A program made the translations under genes and the position numbers. Shown here piece after piece: positions 51,337-60,106 of a stretch of 64,000 nucleotides of DNA. Under the pieces are notes generated by a model that saw only the letters and a list, made by a program, of their open reading frames with translations, did no database searches and was not told where the DNA came from. The stretch spans positions 62,001 through 126,000 of the forward strand of contig JAJFHD010000090.1 in the NCBI GenBank assembly GCA_021775805.1. The letters run 5' to 3'. Each line of letters starts with the position of its first letter. The first letter of the stretch is position 1. The DNA is from Alphaproteobacteria bacterium (lineage in GTDB: Bacteria; Pseudomonadota; Alphaproteobacteria; Rhizobiales; JAJFHC01).

Positions 51337-52674
51337 TCATTTTCCGTAGACATAGTCAGGCAGCCATAGCGCGATTTGCGGGAAGGTCATGATCAGGACC
51401 AACGCCAGCACCATTACGCAAACGAACGGCAATATGGAGCTGTATATGTCTTTCAGGCTGATTTCCGGCGGGGCCATGGCCCGCATCAGGAACAGGTTGT
51501 AGCCGAATGGCGGCGTCATGTAGGCGATCTGAGTCGTAATCGTGTAGAGCACGCCATACCAGATGAGATCGAAACCGAGTGCCCCCACCAGTGGCACATA
51601 AAGTGGCGCGACGATCACCAGCATAGCCGTGTCGTCGAGAAACGTGCCCATCAGGATGAACGAGAGTTGCATCAGGATGAGGATCATCCATGGGTCGAGG
51701 CCAAGCTGTTCGGTGAACAGGTTATCGATTGCCTTGACCGCGCCAAGACCGTCAAAAACCGCACCGAAGCCGGTTGCCGCCAGAATGATCCACATGAACA
51801 TGCACGAGATCGCAAGCGTCTGGCGAACCGAGACTTCGAGCACCTCACGGGTCATTCGCCCTTTGAGGACGGCTGCAACGAATGCCGTCATGGCGCCAAT
51901 TGCGGAACTCTCCACAAGCGAAGTCCAGCCGTTCACGAACGGGATCATCATGGTGAGAAAGATGACAACCGGCAGAAGTCCGGCGCGCAACAGCCGCAAC
52001 TTCTCCGACATCGGCACATCGCGTTCTTCTTTCGAAAGGGTCGGCCCCAGTTCCGGCTGCAGATGACAGCGAATGGCGATGTAAAGCACGAACATTGCTG
52101 CCATCATCAACCCGGGCACAACGCCGGCAAGCCAGAGCTGGCCGACTGGCTGGCGGGCGATCAGGGCGTAGAGTACCAGCACCACTGAGGGTGGGACCAG
52201 AATTCCAAGTGAGGAGCCGGCCTGGATGACGCCGGTGACCATTCGCTTGTCATAGCCGCGGCGCAGGAGTTCGGGCAGCGCGATCGTCGCCCCGATCGCC
52301 ATTCCCGCCACCGAAAGGCCATTCATTGCAGACACCAGCACCATCAATCCGATAGTGCCGATCGCCAGGCCGCCTTTCAGCCCGCCCATCCAGACATGGA
52401 ACATTTTGTAGAGGTCGTCGGCGATCCTCGATTCAGACAAAACGTAACCCATGAAAATGAACATGGGCAGGGTCAGGAGCGGATACCACTTCATGACCTT
52501 CATGGCGGCCGAAAACGAGATGTCCGAGCCGCCGGTGCCCCACAACAGGACTGCAAAAATGGCGCCGATTGCGCCAATTGCACCAAACACACGCTGGCCG
52601 GTGAACAGCATGAGCATCATGGTGGCGAACATGAAAATGGCGATCAGTTCCTGAGACATCAGATTCTGAAACAT
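51337..52674 (-). CDS. dctM: TRAP transporter large permease (DctM)
   Basis: A 445-residue membrane protein with about 12-13 helices, the transport subunit of the TRAP system. Seen are TGQRVFGAIGAIGAIFAVL, FMGYVLSESRIADDLYK, GSSLGILVPPSVVLVLYALIA, and the closing ITTQIAYMTPPFGYNLF. The ATG at 52674 overlaps the TGA of dctQ by one base (TGATG), so the two are translationally coupled. The longer upstream frame is coding for dctQ and is not used. Confidence 0.93.
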   Translation of the reverse strand: MFQNLMSQELIAIFMFATMMLMLFTGQRVFGAIGAIGAIFAVLLWGTGGSDISFSAAMKVMKWYPLLTLPMFIFMGYVLSESRIADDLYKMFHVWMGGLKGGLAIGTIGLMVLVSAMNGLSVAGMAIGATIALPELLRRGYDKRMVTGVIQAGSSLGILVPPSVVLVLYALIARQPVGQLWLAGVVPGLMMAAMFVLYIAIRCHLQPELGPTLSKEERDVPMSEKLRLLRAGLLPVVIFLTMMIPFVNGWTSLVESSAIGAMTAFVAAVLKGRMTREVLEVSVRQTLAISCMFMWIILAATGFGAVFDGLGAVKAIDNLFTEQLGLDPWMILILMQLSFILMGTFLDDTAMLVIVAPLYVPLVGALGFDLIWYGVLYTITTQIAYMTPPFGYNLFLMRAMAPPEISLKDIYSSILPFVCVMVLALVLIMTFPQIALWLPDYVYGK

Positions 52675-53240
52675 CAGAGCGCCACCTTCCGGATTTTGGC
52701 CACATCCTTGATGAGTTCCGAAATGGCCTGCAGAAGCATCAGGAAGATGCCGAAACACATGAGGAGCTTGATCGGCCAGAGATAGGGCCGCCAGGCGGTC
52801 GGGCTGCGCTCCAGACGTCCGACACTTTCCGATCCTGTGAACAGACCACCAAAGAAACTGAACGGCTGGTCCTTGAAATGCCCGAGCGAGTATGCCGTAG
52901 AGCCGATCCCGCCATAGAGCAGAACGCTTAGGTAAAACAGCAGAAACAGAATGGTGATCGCGTCAACTTGCGCTTTTCGCATATCCGACCATTCGCCGTA
53001 AAACAGGTCCATCCGCACGTTCGAGCCAAGCTGGATCGAGTAGGGGCCACCCATGATGTAATAGGCGACCATTGCGAATTGGGCGATTTCAAGTGTCCAC
53101 AGTGAAGGTGCAAAGAAGGTCTTGGAAATCGAAGACCACAGAAGGATCGCGACCATGGCAAATATGCCGTACATCATGATCCGGCCAATCCGGCGATTGA
53201 CGGCATCGACATACCTTACATACGCCCGCGCAAACCTCAT
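52674..53240 (-). CDS. dctQ: TRAP transporter small permease (DctQ)
   Basis: A 188-residue protein with four helices, starting at the ATG at 53240. Helix signatures include IMMYGIFAMVAILLWSS, WTLEIAQFAMVAYYIMGG with NVRMDLFY, and AITILFLLFYLSVLLYGG. The EIAQF...GG pattern is the family mark. It stabilises DctM at the membrane. Its start lies 37 bases after the N-formylglutamate amidohydrolase stop, and its stop overlaps dctM. Confidence 0.88.
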   Translation of the reverse strand: MRFARAYVRYVDAVNRRIGRIMMYGIFAMVAILLWSSISKTFFAPSLWTLEIAQFAMVAYYIMGGPYSIQLGSNVRMDLFYGEWSDMRKAQVDAITILFLLFYLSVLLYGGIGSTAYSLGHFKDQPFSFFGGLFTGSESVGRLERSPTAWRPYLWPIKLLMCFGIFLMLLQAISELIKDVAKIRKVAL

Positions 53241-53277
53241 GAGGTCCGCCTCGTTGCGGTTTCTGGCCAAATTCCCG

Positions 53278-54087
53278 TCACGATTGTCTGCCCTTTCCGG
53301 CAATAGCGTCGAGAGTCGCCGCAGGTTCGCCCATCGCCCGTGACACAAGCCGATGGAGCGTCGATGCCCAGGCCTGCTGCCCGGTCTCGTCTGCAACGAG
53401 ATCGTTTCGAACCTCAAACATAACATTTAGGAGGCCGGACGCCAGACAATGGCGTACCAGCGTATGCGTTACCCCGTCCGCCGGCCCGTAAGGTTCGTTT
53501 CGGCGGGCATCAAAACCGCTTTCCTGTTCGCACAATCCCAGTATCGTATCGGCGAGCCGGCTGTCGGAATCATGCAGAACACCGAGGTCGAGGTTGCGCG
53601 GTACGCCCTTATAGGTTGGCGTAAAAGTGTGAAGTGTTACGATCGTCGGCAGTGTGCCGCGGTCCGCCATGCTGTTGATGATCTCGCTCACCTGATCGTG
53701 AAACGGTTCGTAGATCTCGTTGATGCGTTGCTCGCGATCGCCTGACGCCAACGCCTCGTTCCCCGGAACGCGCGTGGTTTCGCTCACAACCGGCATGGCG
53801 CCATGAGAGGTCGGTGGCCGGTTGCAATCGTACACGAGCCGCGAATAACGCTGCAGGATCAGCGGAGCGTCCAGCAACTCGGCGAGCCTCCTCGATACGG
53901 CCTCCGCGCCTATGTCCCAGGCAATATGACTCTGCTGATCCGACTCGCTAAGACCCAAACCTTTAAGTGTGTCAGGAATATGCCTGCTGGCATGTTCGCA
54001 GATGACAACCACCGGGCAAGAGCCATTCACATTTACGACCAAGGCGGGTGAGCCTATATCCGCAAGTACAGGTTGTCCGGAAGTCAT
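53278..54087 (-). CDS. N-formylglutamate amidohydrolase (HutG-like)
   Basis: A 269-residue enzyme of the N-formylglutamate deformylase family. Seen are VVVICEHASRHIP with the metal histidine, WDIGAEAV, SRLVYDCNRPP, IVTLHTFTPTYKG, and DARRNEPYGPADGVTHTL. It normally removes the formyl group of N-formylglutamate in histidine breakdown, but no hut genes occur here, so it may act on another N-acyl glutamate. It leads the TRAP/GS-like cluster and is divergent from the RpiR regulator (108 bases). Confidence 0.87.
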   Translation of the reverse strand: MTSGQPVLADIGSPALVVNVNGSCPVVVICEHASRHIPDTLKGLGLSESDQQSHIAWDIGAEAVSRRLAELLDAPLILQRYSRLVYDCNRPPTSHGAMPVVSETTRVPGNEALASGDREQRINEIYEPFHDQVSEIINSMADRGTLPTIVTLHTFTPTYKGVPRNLDLGVLHDSDSRLADTILGLCEQESGFDARRNEPYGPADGVTHTLVRHCLASGLLNVMFEVRNDLVADETGQQAWASTLHRLVSRAMGEPAATLDAIAGKGRQS

Positions 54088-54130
54088 GGAGCCGCGTCCC
54101 TCAGGAGCATGTCGATCATGCTGTCGAAAA

Positions 54131-54170
54131 TTTTACAATACATCGATTGGCTGTCAAGTTTTTTACATAA
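54131..54170. promoter_or_regulatory. Two similar sites 30 bp apart in the divergent gap
   Basis: TTTTACAATA (54131-54140) and TTTTACATAA (54161-54170) share eight of ten bases and lie on the same helical face (30 bp). They sit between the amidohydrolase and the RpiR gene and could be operator half-sites for the latter. Confidence 0.35.
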
Positions 54171-54195
54171 TTGAATCTGGTGCAAGAATTTTGAC

Positions 54196-55116
54196 ATGAG
54201 AGAAACATCGCGCGATGTTGTCTGTAAGAGATATCCGATGACAGCATCCAAAACAAAAATGACCGTGGCCGAGCTGGTAAGAGCGCGGTTCAGTGCACTG
54301 ACAAGAGCCGAAAGACAGCTTGCCAATGCTTTGATGGCAAACTATCCGATGGCGGCTCTCGTGAGCATTACGGAATTTGCAAAAAACGCCGACGTCTCCA
54401 CGCCGACTGTGCTGAGAACTGCCAAAAAGCTGGGCTTTTCCGGGTTCCCGGAGTTTCAGAGAACCCTGAGGCACGAGCTCGAAGCCACGCTCTCCGATCC
54501 TATCGCGAAGCATGATCGGTGGGCAAGCGATGCGCCGGCGGAACACATTCTCAATCGATTTGCCGACGCCGTCACACGAAACCTCAGGCAATCCCTGAAA
54601 CAGGTCGACCACAAGGAATTCGATTCGGTTGTGGAGTTGCTTGTCGATCCCGGCCGCGACATTCATCTTGTTGGCGGGCGGATTACCCATGCGTTTGCCG
54701 ACTACATGTTCACTCATTTGCAGGTCGTCCGCACCGGTGTTCATATGCTGCCCACATCACATGCGCTGTGGCCCCACCATCTGTTGAACATGAAAACGGA
54801 CGATGTCCTGATCGTGTTTGACGTGCGGCGCTACGAGGCGGCTCTGTCCGAGCTGGCAGCAATGGCCCACCAGCGCGGCGTCAAGATTGTTCTTTTTACG
54901 GATCAGTGGCTTTCCTCGATTGCGGGGCAGGCCGCCCACGCCTTCAGTCTCAGAATTGAAGTCCCGTCGGGCTGGGACTCCGGTGTCGCTCCGCTGTTCA
55001 TGGTCGAGGCCCTGATCGCGTCGGTCGAGAATGTGCTCTGGCCACAGACAAGTTCGCGCATCAAGGAGCTGGAGCAGATCTTCGATGCATCAGGCCGCTT
55101 CAGCCGGAAAATCTGA
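54196..55116 (+). CDS. RpiR/MurR-family regulator (HTH + SIS)
   Basis: A 306-residue protein; the ATG at 54238 is an alternative start. The N-terminal HTH is at about 20-95 (LVRARFSALTRAERQLANAL, then FAKNADVSTPTVLRTAKKLGFSG). A C-terminal SIS domain follows at about 130-280 (IHLVGGRITHAFADYMFTHL, DDVLIVFDVRRYE), which usually binds phosphosugars but in amine-related clusters binds other metabolites. It is divergent from the TRAP/GS-like cluster and is its most probable regulator. A GNAT gene follows 13 bases downstream. Confidence 0.87.
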   Translation: MRETSRDVVCKRYPMTASKTKMTVAELVRARFSALTRAERQLANALMANYPMAALVSITEFAKNADVSTPTVLRTAKKLGFSGFPEFQRTLRHELEATLSDPIAKHDRWASDAPAEHILNRFADAVTRNLRQSLKQVDHKEFDSVVELLVDPGRDIHLVGGRITHAFADYMFTHLQVVRTGVHMLPTSHALWPHHLLNMKTDDVLIVFDVRRYEAALSELAAMAHQRGVKIVLFTDQWLSSIAGQAAHAFSLRIEVPSGWDSGVAPLFMVEALIASVENVLWPQTSSRIKELEQIFDASGRFSRKI

Positions 55117-55129
55117 CGAGCAGGAAAGC

Positions 55130-55663
55130 ATGGGTTCCGACACTATCCAAAGTCCATGCACAGTCAGGATGATGACTGCGGACGATGCACAGGCCGTGCT
55201 GGCCATCTACCAGTCCGGCATCGATACCGGGCACGCGACGTTTGCCGATGCTGTTCCGGACTGGGAAACATGGGAAAGCGGGCATCTGCCTCACTCCCGG
55301 ATCGTCGCGCTGCTGAACGGCGTTGTCGTGGGGTGGGCGGCGTTGTCACCGGTCTCGGCCCGGTATGTCTATCGGGGCGTTTGTGAAGAAAGTGTCTATC
55401 TGTCCAGCCAAGCACGGGGACATGGAATCGGCTCGCAACTGATGTCCGCCCTGATCGGGGCTTCCGAGGAGAATGGCATCTGGACCCTCCAGGCCGGCAT
55501 TTTTCCCGAAAACAAACCCAGCATCGCGCTCCATCTCAAGCACGGATTCAAGATTCTCGGCACGAGAAAACGTGTCGGTCGCATGGGGCATGGCCCTATG
55601 GCCGGTGTCTGGCGTGATGTCGAACTGATGGAGCGGCGCAGTGTGGTTGCTGGAATCGATTGA
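55130..55663 (+). CDS. GNAT acetyltransferase (phosphinothricin-acetyltransferase-like)
   Basis: A 177-residue GNAT protein from the ATG at 55130 behind AGGAAAG. The opening RMMTADDAQAVLAIYQSGI, the middle VVGWAALSPVSARYVYRGV, the acetyl-CoA loop SQARGHGIGSQLMSALI, and ILGTRKRVGRMGHGPMAGVWRDVELMER are typical of PAT/MnaT-like members, which acetylate phosphinothricin, methionine sulfone or methionine sulfoximine. It lies 13 bases after the RpiR gene and may be co-transcribed. Its natural substrate is unknown. Confidence 0.86.
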   Translation: MGSDTIQSPCTVRMMTADDAQAVLAIYQSGIDTGHATFADAVPDWETWESGHLPHSRIVALLNGVVVGWAALSPVSARYVYRGVCEESVYLSSQARGHGIGSQLMSALIGASEENGIWTLQAGIFPENKPSIALHLKHGFKILGTRKRVGRMGHGPMAGVWRDVELMERRSVVAGID

Positions 55664-55726
55664 AAACACGCCGGGATCTCGCTGTAACCTGGAATACACA
55701 AAGCGAACGACAAGGGGTCAGGGACC

Positions 55727-56104
55727 ATGAAAATCCGACAACAGATCAGTTGGGTCTACACTGAGGATCTTGAACGCGCACATGCTTTTTATGGCGACCT
55801 GCTGGGCTTCGAGCGTGTGCTCGATGAAGGCGATGCCTGGATCTACCGGTCTTCCGACAATGGTTTTGTCGGTGTGTGCAAGGCAATTATGGGACGTGTG
55901 GTTCAGCCAGCTGGCAGCATGATTTCGTTTGTAACAGACGATGTCGACGACTGGTATGAGCGCTTCGTGTCAGCCGGCGTGCCGACGCGCGGCAAACCGG
56001 AAATGTTGCCGGCATTCAATATCTACGCCTTCTTTGCCGAAGATCCCAACGGATACGTGATCGAGTTTCAGCAATTCCTCGATCCCTCATGGCCGGCGAT
56101 CTGA
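55727..56104 (+). CDS. VOC-family protein
   Basis: A 125-residue VOC domain protein: ISWVYTEDLERAHAFYGDLLGF at the start, MISFVTDDVDDWYERF in the second half, and EDPNGYVIEFQQF at the end, with the glutamate of the last strand as a metal ligand. It is similar in length to the VOC at 1957 but only distantly alike. It lies 63 bases after the GNAT gene and 110 before the nitrile hydratase operon, in the same direction. Its ligand is unknown. Confidence 0.85.
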   Translation: MKIRQQISWVYTEDLERAHAFYGDLLGFERVLDEGDAWIYRSSDNGFVGVCKAIMGRVVQPAGSMISFVTDDVDDWYERFVSAGVPTRGKPEMLPAFNIYAFFAEDPNGYVIEFQQFLDPSWPAI

Positions 56105-56214
56105 CCTGTCCCGGCAGACGGCAACATCCGGACAAGACGGTTCCTCAGAACCGCGGCGGTGTTATGGTGTAATATCAAGTCGACGTGTTCAACACCGGTA
56201 AATTGGAGACGACA

Positions 56215-56865
56215 GTGACGACCTACGATTCAGACAAGGTAGCCAGGATCCATCAGGAACTGCACAGCCACCTGCCTTCGGAGTCGGCCCTGCGCATCAA
56301 GGCTCTTGAGAGCCTCCTGGTCGAAAAAGGCATGGTCGATCCCCAGGCAGTCGATGCCTGGGTTGAGACCTATTCTGAGGAAATCGGTCCGAAACGGGGT
56401 GCGGCCGTGGTCGCCCGTGCCTGGTGCGATTCGGAGTTCAAGGCCCGATTGCTGGAAAACGGCACGGCCGGGATTACCGAGATGGGTTTTCTCGGGCATG
56501 CTTCCGGTCACCTCAAGGTCGTTGAGAACACGCCGTCGGTCCATAACCTTGTCGTCTGTACCTTGTGTTCCTGTTACCCGTTCTCAATTCTGGGAATGTC
56601 GCCGACATGGTACAAATCCAACGAGTACCGCTCGCGGGCGGTGCGTGATCCCCGCGGGGTGCTGGCGGAATTTGGAGTTGAGCCCGGCGACGACGTCGAG
56701 ATCCGTGTCTGGGACTCAACGGCAGAGTTGCGTTATCTGGTCCTGCCGCAAAGACCAGAAGGATCGGACACCCTGTCGGAACCGGCTCTGGCCGGCCTTG
56801 TCAGCAGAAATGCCATGATCGGCACGGACGTCTGTCGCCCACCTGTCGGCGGGGGCGCACCGTAA
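56215..56865 (+). CDS. nthA: Nitrile hydratase alpha subunit, cobalt type
   Basis: A 216-residue alpha subunit starting at GTG (56215), with GGAG eight bases upstream; a GTG at 56185 lacks a site. The metal-binding claw is VCTLCSCY with C115, C118 and C120 and threonine (not Ser), which marks the cobalt type. Nitrile hydratase converts nitriles to amides. It is followed by the beta subunit gene with a one-base overlap (TAATG) and by the activator. No amidase is next to it, although the C-N hydrolase at 45 kb could act on the amide. Confidence 0.93.
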   Translation: MTTYDSDKVARIHQELHSHLPSESALRIKALESLLVEKGMVDPQAVDAWVETYSEEIGPKRGAAVVARAWCDSEFKARLLENGTAGITEMGFLGHASGHLKVVENTPSVHNLVVCTLCSCYPFSILGMSPTWYKSNEYRSRAVRDPRGVLAEFGVEPGDDVEIRVWDSTAELRYLVLPQRPEGSDTLSEPALAGLVSRNAMIGTDVCRPPVGGGAP

Positions 56866-57524
56866 TGGACGGTGTCCATGACATAGGCGGTGTGCAGGGG
56901 TTCGGGCCGGTCAGGACTGACGAGCCGGATATCCCGTTCAAGACCGAATGGGACGCACGCATGTGGGGGCTCAACGGCGCCATGTCGCAGCCCGACAACT
57001 GGACGCTTGACTGGTGGCGCCACGTTCGCGAACTGATCGATCCGGTTGATTACTTGACCCGGCCCTATTTTGACCAATGGGCCCAGATCTACATGGCGCT
57101 CATGATTGATTCCGGCGTTGCAAGTCTGGAAGAGATCGTATCGGGGCACGCCAAAGGCCCTAATCCGGATCTTGGTCCGGTGCTGAAAGCACAAGATGTT
57201 CCCGCGACAATGAGGCATGCGGCAAAATTCGATACCGATGACCAGATCGAACCCGCATTCGCCAAAGGCAGTAAAGTCACAGCCAACGCTGCCGGGCACA
57301 GCGGACATACCCGACTGCCGCGTTACGCCATGGGCCGGCGCGGGGTTGTTCAGGCCCATCACGGAACATTTGTCTTCGCGGACGCCAAGGCACGGGGCGA
57401 AGAGGTCTATGAGCCGCTCTATTCAGTAGCTTTTGCGGCGGCGGACTTGTGGCCTGAAGCACAAGGGCGCAAGGACTGCATCTACCTTGATCTTTGGGAG
57501 AGCTACCTTGAAGCCGACGACTGA
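56865..57524 (+). CDS. nthB: Nitrile hydratase beta subunit
   Basis: A 219-residue beta subunit. It begins MDGVHDIGGVQGFGPV, the family hallmark, and contains TEWDARMWGLNGAM, and the closing HGTFVFADAKARGE and YSVAFAAADLWPEAQ, which form the SH3-like C-domain at the interface. The ATG overlaps the alpha subunit stop by one base, so expression is coupled. The activator starts inside its last 17 bases. Confidence 0.92.
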   Translation: MDGVHDIGGVQGFGPVRTDEPDIPFKTEWDARMWGLNGAMSQPDNWTLDWWRHVRELIDPVDYLTRPYFDQWAQIYMALMIDSGVASLEEIVSGHAKGPNPDLGPVLKAQDVPATMRHAAKFDTDDQIEPAFAKGSKVTANAAGHSGHTRLPRYAMGRRGVVQAHHGTFVFADAKARGEEVYEPLYSVAFAAADLWPEAQGRKDCIYLDLWESYLEADD

Positions 57525-57873
57525 CCCGGTGCGGCCTCTGGCCGGAAGGGATGGAGAGCCGCAATTTGATGAGCCGTGGCAGGCCCAGACACTGGCGGTT
57601 GCCGCCCGTCTCGTGGAAGCGGGGAAGTTCTCCGCCTCTGAGTGGTCGGACTCCCTTGGCATGCAGATCGCGAAAGCTAAAGACGCCGGCGAACCGGATG
57701 ACGCGCAGACGTACTATGCATGTGCCCTGAAGGCGCTGGAAGCCTTAACCGGAAGTCACGGTCTGGTATCGGCCGGAGAACTGAAGCAACGCGAGCAGGC
57801 CTGGGCGGAGGCTTTCATGGCCACCCCGCACGGTCAACCCGTTGTCCTGCCGGAAAGCGCCTCGAAGTCATAG
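57508..57873 (+). CDS. Nitrile hydratase activator (P14K-like)
   Basis: A 121-residue protein that I start at the TTG at 57508, with GGGAGAG six to twelve bases before it. The body begins QFDEPWQAQTLAVAARLVEAG, the family hallmark, with FSASEWSDSLG and YYACALKALEAL. The P14K/NhlE-type protein delivers cobalt and helps oxidise the claw cysteines. An ATG at 57433 would give an unrelated N-terminus read out of frame within nthB, so TTG is preferred. It is the third gene of the nth operon. Confidence 0.88.
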   Translation: MKPTTDPVRPLAGRDGEPQFDEPWQAQTLAVAARLVEAGKFSASEWSDSLGMQIAKAKDAGEPDDAQTYYACALKALEALTGSHGLVSAGELKQREQAWAEAFMATPHGQPVVLPESASKS

Positions 57874-57899
57874 TGATTAGGGGCCGTCGGGGTTAGGGG

Positions 57900-57931
57900 T
57901 GCCCCGCTGCCTCCGGAGAGGCAACGGGGCA
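57900..57931. terminator. Hairpin between nth operon and LpxO-like gene
   Basis: TGCCCCG pairs with CGGGGCA, and TGCCTC with GAGGCA inside it around CGGA, separated by a C-A mismatch. It lies 26 bases after the activator stop, in a convergent gap. No T-run follows, so it may act on both sides. Confidence 0.5.
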
Positions 57932-57968
57932 GCGCACCACCGTCGTGTGCGGGCACGCCGATAGCACG

Positions 57969-58781
57969 TCAGGTTTTCTCAATCATGTCCTGGGCGCGGT
58001 TCACCGCCGCTTCAAACCGTTGTTCATGAGTGAGCAAATTTTTCTTCGGCTCGCGGTAATAGGCCGTCATGCGAAGACCGAACAGGAAGATTTTGTGTAA
58101 GGCCCGGCCCAACGGTTTCATCGGCCGGTCGAAATCGAACAGCAGGACGACCCGGTCTTCGCCCGTGTTGTTGAAGACCTCGTGATCATAGGTGTCGTCG
58201 AAGACAAAGGCCTTGCCTTCCTCCCAGTTGAGGTTCTGGTCGACCACGCGAATCCAGCAGTTGTCCCGGTCCTTTGGCACAATCAGGGCCAGATGGGACC
58301 GCATGATCGTCTTTGAAACACCGCGGTGCGCCGGGATGTGATAGTTCGGCCCCAGGATCGAAAAGAAGGCTGTCTGAAGATTGGGAACCTGGGACAGCAA
58401 CCGCGCCGTATTCGGCGCATGGCTGCAGCTGGTCTCGACCCGTTTTCCGAATCCGAAGAGGACGAATGTCTTCCAGCGCTGGTCCGAGGCAATCTTCTTC
58501 TGATCGGCAGAGACTTCCACGAAAGCCGGTATCGCGTCGCGATGCTGGAGAATGGCGTCGACTTCTTCGCGAACCAGGTGCCAGTTATCCTCAAGGGTCT
58601 TGACGAACGGGAAGTCATTCTTGTCATAGACCGGCACATCCCCGACCAGGGACTGACGGCCAATGAAATCGGACATGGAACGGATAAAATTCTTGCCGTA
58701 GCGCTTAACGCGCTTCCGCCTTTGCATGCGAAAACGTGCATACGCCGCGCCCAGGTTTTTCCCCGCCATCTCGATTGCCAT
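57969..58781 (-). CDS. Aspartyl/asparaginyl beta-hydroxylase-family dioxygenase (LpxO-like)
   Basis: From the ATG at 58781 (upstream ATG and TTG codons are possible) it has about 270 residues. The Fe(II)/2-oxoglutarate core is seen: ILGPNYHIPAHRGVSKTIMRSHLAL, FVFDDTYDHEVFNNTGEDRVVLLFD. The basic N-terminal segment (YARFRMQRRKRVKRYGKNF) could associate with the membrane. LpxO members hydroxylate lipid A acyl chains; others hydroxylate Asp/Asn residues, so the target is uncertain. It converges on the nth operon. Confidence 0.83.
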   Translation of the reverse strand: MAIEMAGKNLGAAYARFRMQRRKRVKRYGKNFIRSMSDFIGRQSLVGDVPVYDKNDFPFVKTLEDNWHLVREEVDAILQHRDAIPAFVEVSADQKKIASDQRWKTFVLFGFGKRVETSCSHAPNTARLLSQVPNLQTAFFSILGPNYHIPAHRGVSKTIMRSHLALIVPKDRDNCWIRVVDQNLNWEEGKAFVFDDTYDHEVFNNTGEDRVVLLFDFDRPMKPLGRALHKIFLFGLRMTAYYREPKKNLLTHEQRFEAAVNRAQDMIEKT

Positions 58782-58928
58782 GCCCATTCCCACTAACCGA
58801 CCGGTTTCCTGCAAACCAACTAACTGAGGCGTGCTTAGCAGGAGGCCAATGTGGGTGTTTTGATCTGGATCAATGCAGGCGCGATTGTCAGCCGGTGGTT
58901 GCGATTCTGGCCTGTTTGGGAGTGTTTC

Positions 58929-60104
58929 TCAGCCTGTCATCGACATGATTGTGTGCAGGTAGATCTGGGTCGCCTTGGTGAGTTGGTCGATGGCAACATA
59001 TTCGTCTGTCGTATGGGCCTGGGCGATCGATCCCGGACCGCACAACACGGACGGAAAACCCATGTTCGGAGCATCTGTGGCCGCCGCAAGGGCTTTCACT
59101 TCGGCCGGGGCGCCGGTAACAGTCTCTGCCGCGTGCGCCAGAGCCGTGACGATCGGAGAGTCCAGGGGAACGTCCAGAGCCGGCGTGTCGATACTGCCGC
59201 CGACGATCTCATATCGAAATCCAGGATCGTCTGCGGTCAGCGGTTCGATGCGGGCCGTGTATTCTTCGACAATCCGCTCGCGGGTTTCGCCGGGCAGAAT
59301 GCGCCGGTCGACTTCCAGTTGGCAAAAATCCGGAACCGCCGACGATATACTGCCGCCACTGATGACGCCGACGTTGAAGGTGCCGTGACCGCACATGGGG
59401 TGGGCCGGTCTTCGGGCAAGCTCGTCATTGTAGTCGGCGAAGGCGTTGATGATGCGGGCCATGCGTTCAATCGCATTCTCGCCCAGATGGGGGACGCTGG
59501 AATGCACCGCTTTTCCGAAAGTCCGGACGAACAGGCAGTACTGACCCTTGTGGGCGGGACAAACGGCGAGTTCGGTGGGTTCACCGATAATGCCGAAGTC
59601 CGCATGGGGTCCGTTGCGGCCCCAGTCCTTGGAGCCGATCATCAGGTGCTCCTCGTCGGCCACACCGGCAACGATCAAGTCACCTTTGAGCGAAACGCCG
59701 GCGTCCCTGAGGACGCGCACGACCTCTAGATAGCAGGCCAGCGCCGCCTTCATGTCGCAGGAACCGCGGCCATGCAAGCGGCCATCGGCAACTTTCGGCG
59801 TAAAGGCGGTCGGATAGCCGGGAACCCCGACCGTGTCCATGTGTCCGGCCAGCATGATGGCCGGTCCGCCGCCGGTGCCACGCAGCCGGCCCCAGACATT
59901 GGCGCGCCCGGGTACCAGTTCCCGCGTGTCAGTTTCCAGACCGAGCGCCTGCATCTGTGTGACGAAGTACTCGGCGAACTCCTGTTCGCGGTGGCCGGGG
60001 CGGGCTGCTTCGTCGAACGGATTGACGCTCTGGATCGAAACCATGTTCGACAGGCTATCGACCAGAAGGTCCTCACTGACTTCCTGCATCAGCGTCTCGA
60101 TCAT
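58929..60104 (-). CDS. ArgE/DapE-family deacetylase
   Basis: A 391-residue M20 metallopeptidase, ATG at 60104. The metal ligands lie in LAGHMDTVG, GRGSCDMKAA, and ADEEHLMIG (catalytic glutamate in DEE), with a later GEPTELAV and HSSVPHLGENA dimer/lid part. It most resembles acetylornithine deacetylase, which frees ornithine. It starts only three bases after the stop of the beta-helix membrane protein, so the two are coupled. An amide or N-acyl amino acid substrate is as likely as acetylornithine; no other arg genes are present. Confidence 0.85.
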   Translation of the reverse strand: MIETLMQEVSEDLLVDSLSNMVSIQSVNPFDEAARPGHREQEFAEYFVTQMQALGLETDTRELVPGRANVWGRLRGTGGGPAIMLAGHMDTVGVPGYPTAFTPKVADGRLHGRGSCDMKAALACYLEVVRVLRDAGVSLKGDLIVAGVADEEHLMIGSKDWGRNGPHADFGIIGEPTELAVCPAHKGQYCLFVRTFGKAVHSSVPHLGENAIERMARIINAFADYNDELARRPAHPMCGHGTFNVGVISGGSISSAVPDFCQLEVDRRILPGETRERIVEEYTARIEPLTADDPGFRYEIVGGSIDTPALDVPLDSPIVTALAHAAETVTGAPAEVKALAAATDAPNMGFPSVLCGPGSIAQAHTTDEYVAIDQLTKATQIYLHTIMSMTG

Positions 60105-60106
60105 GG

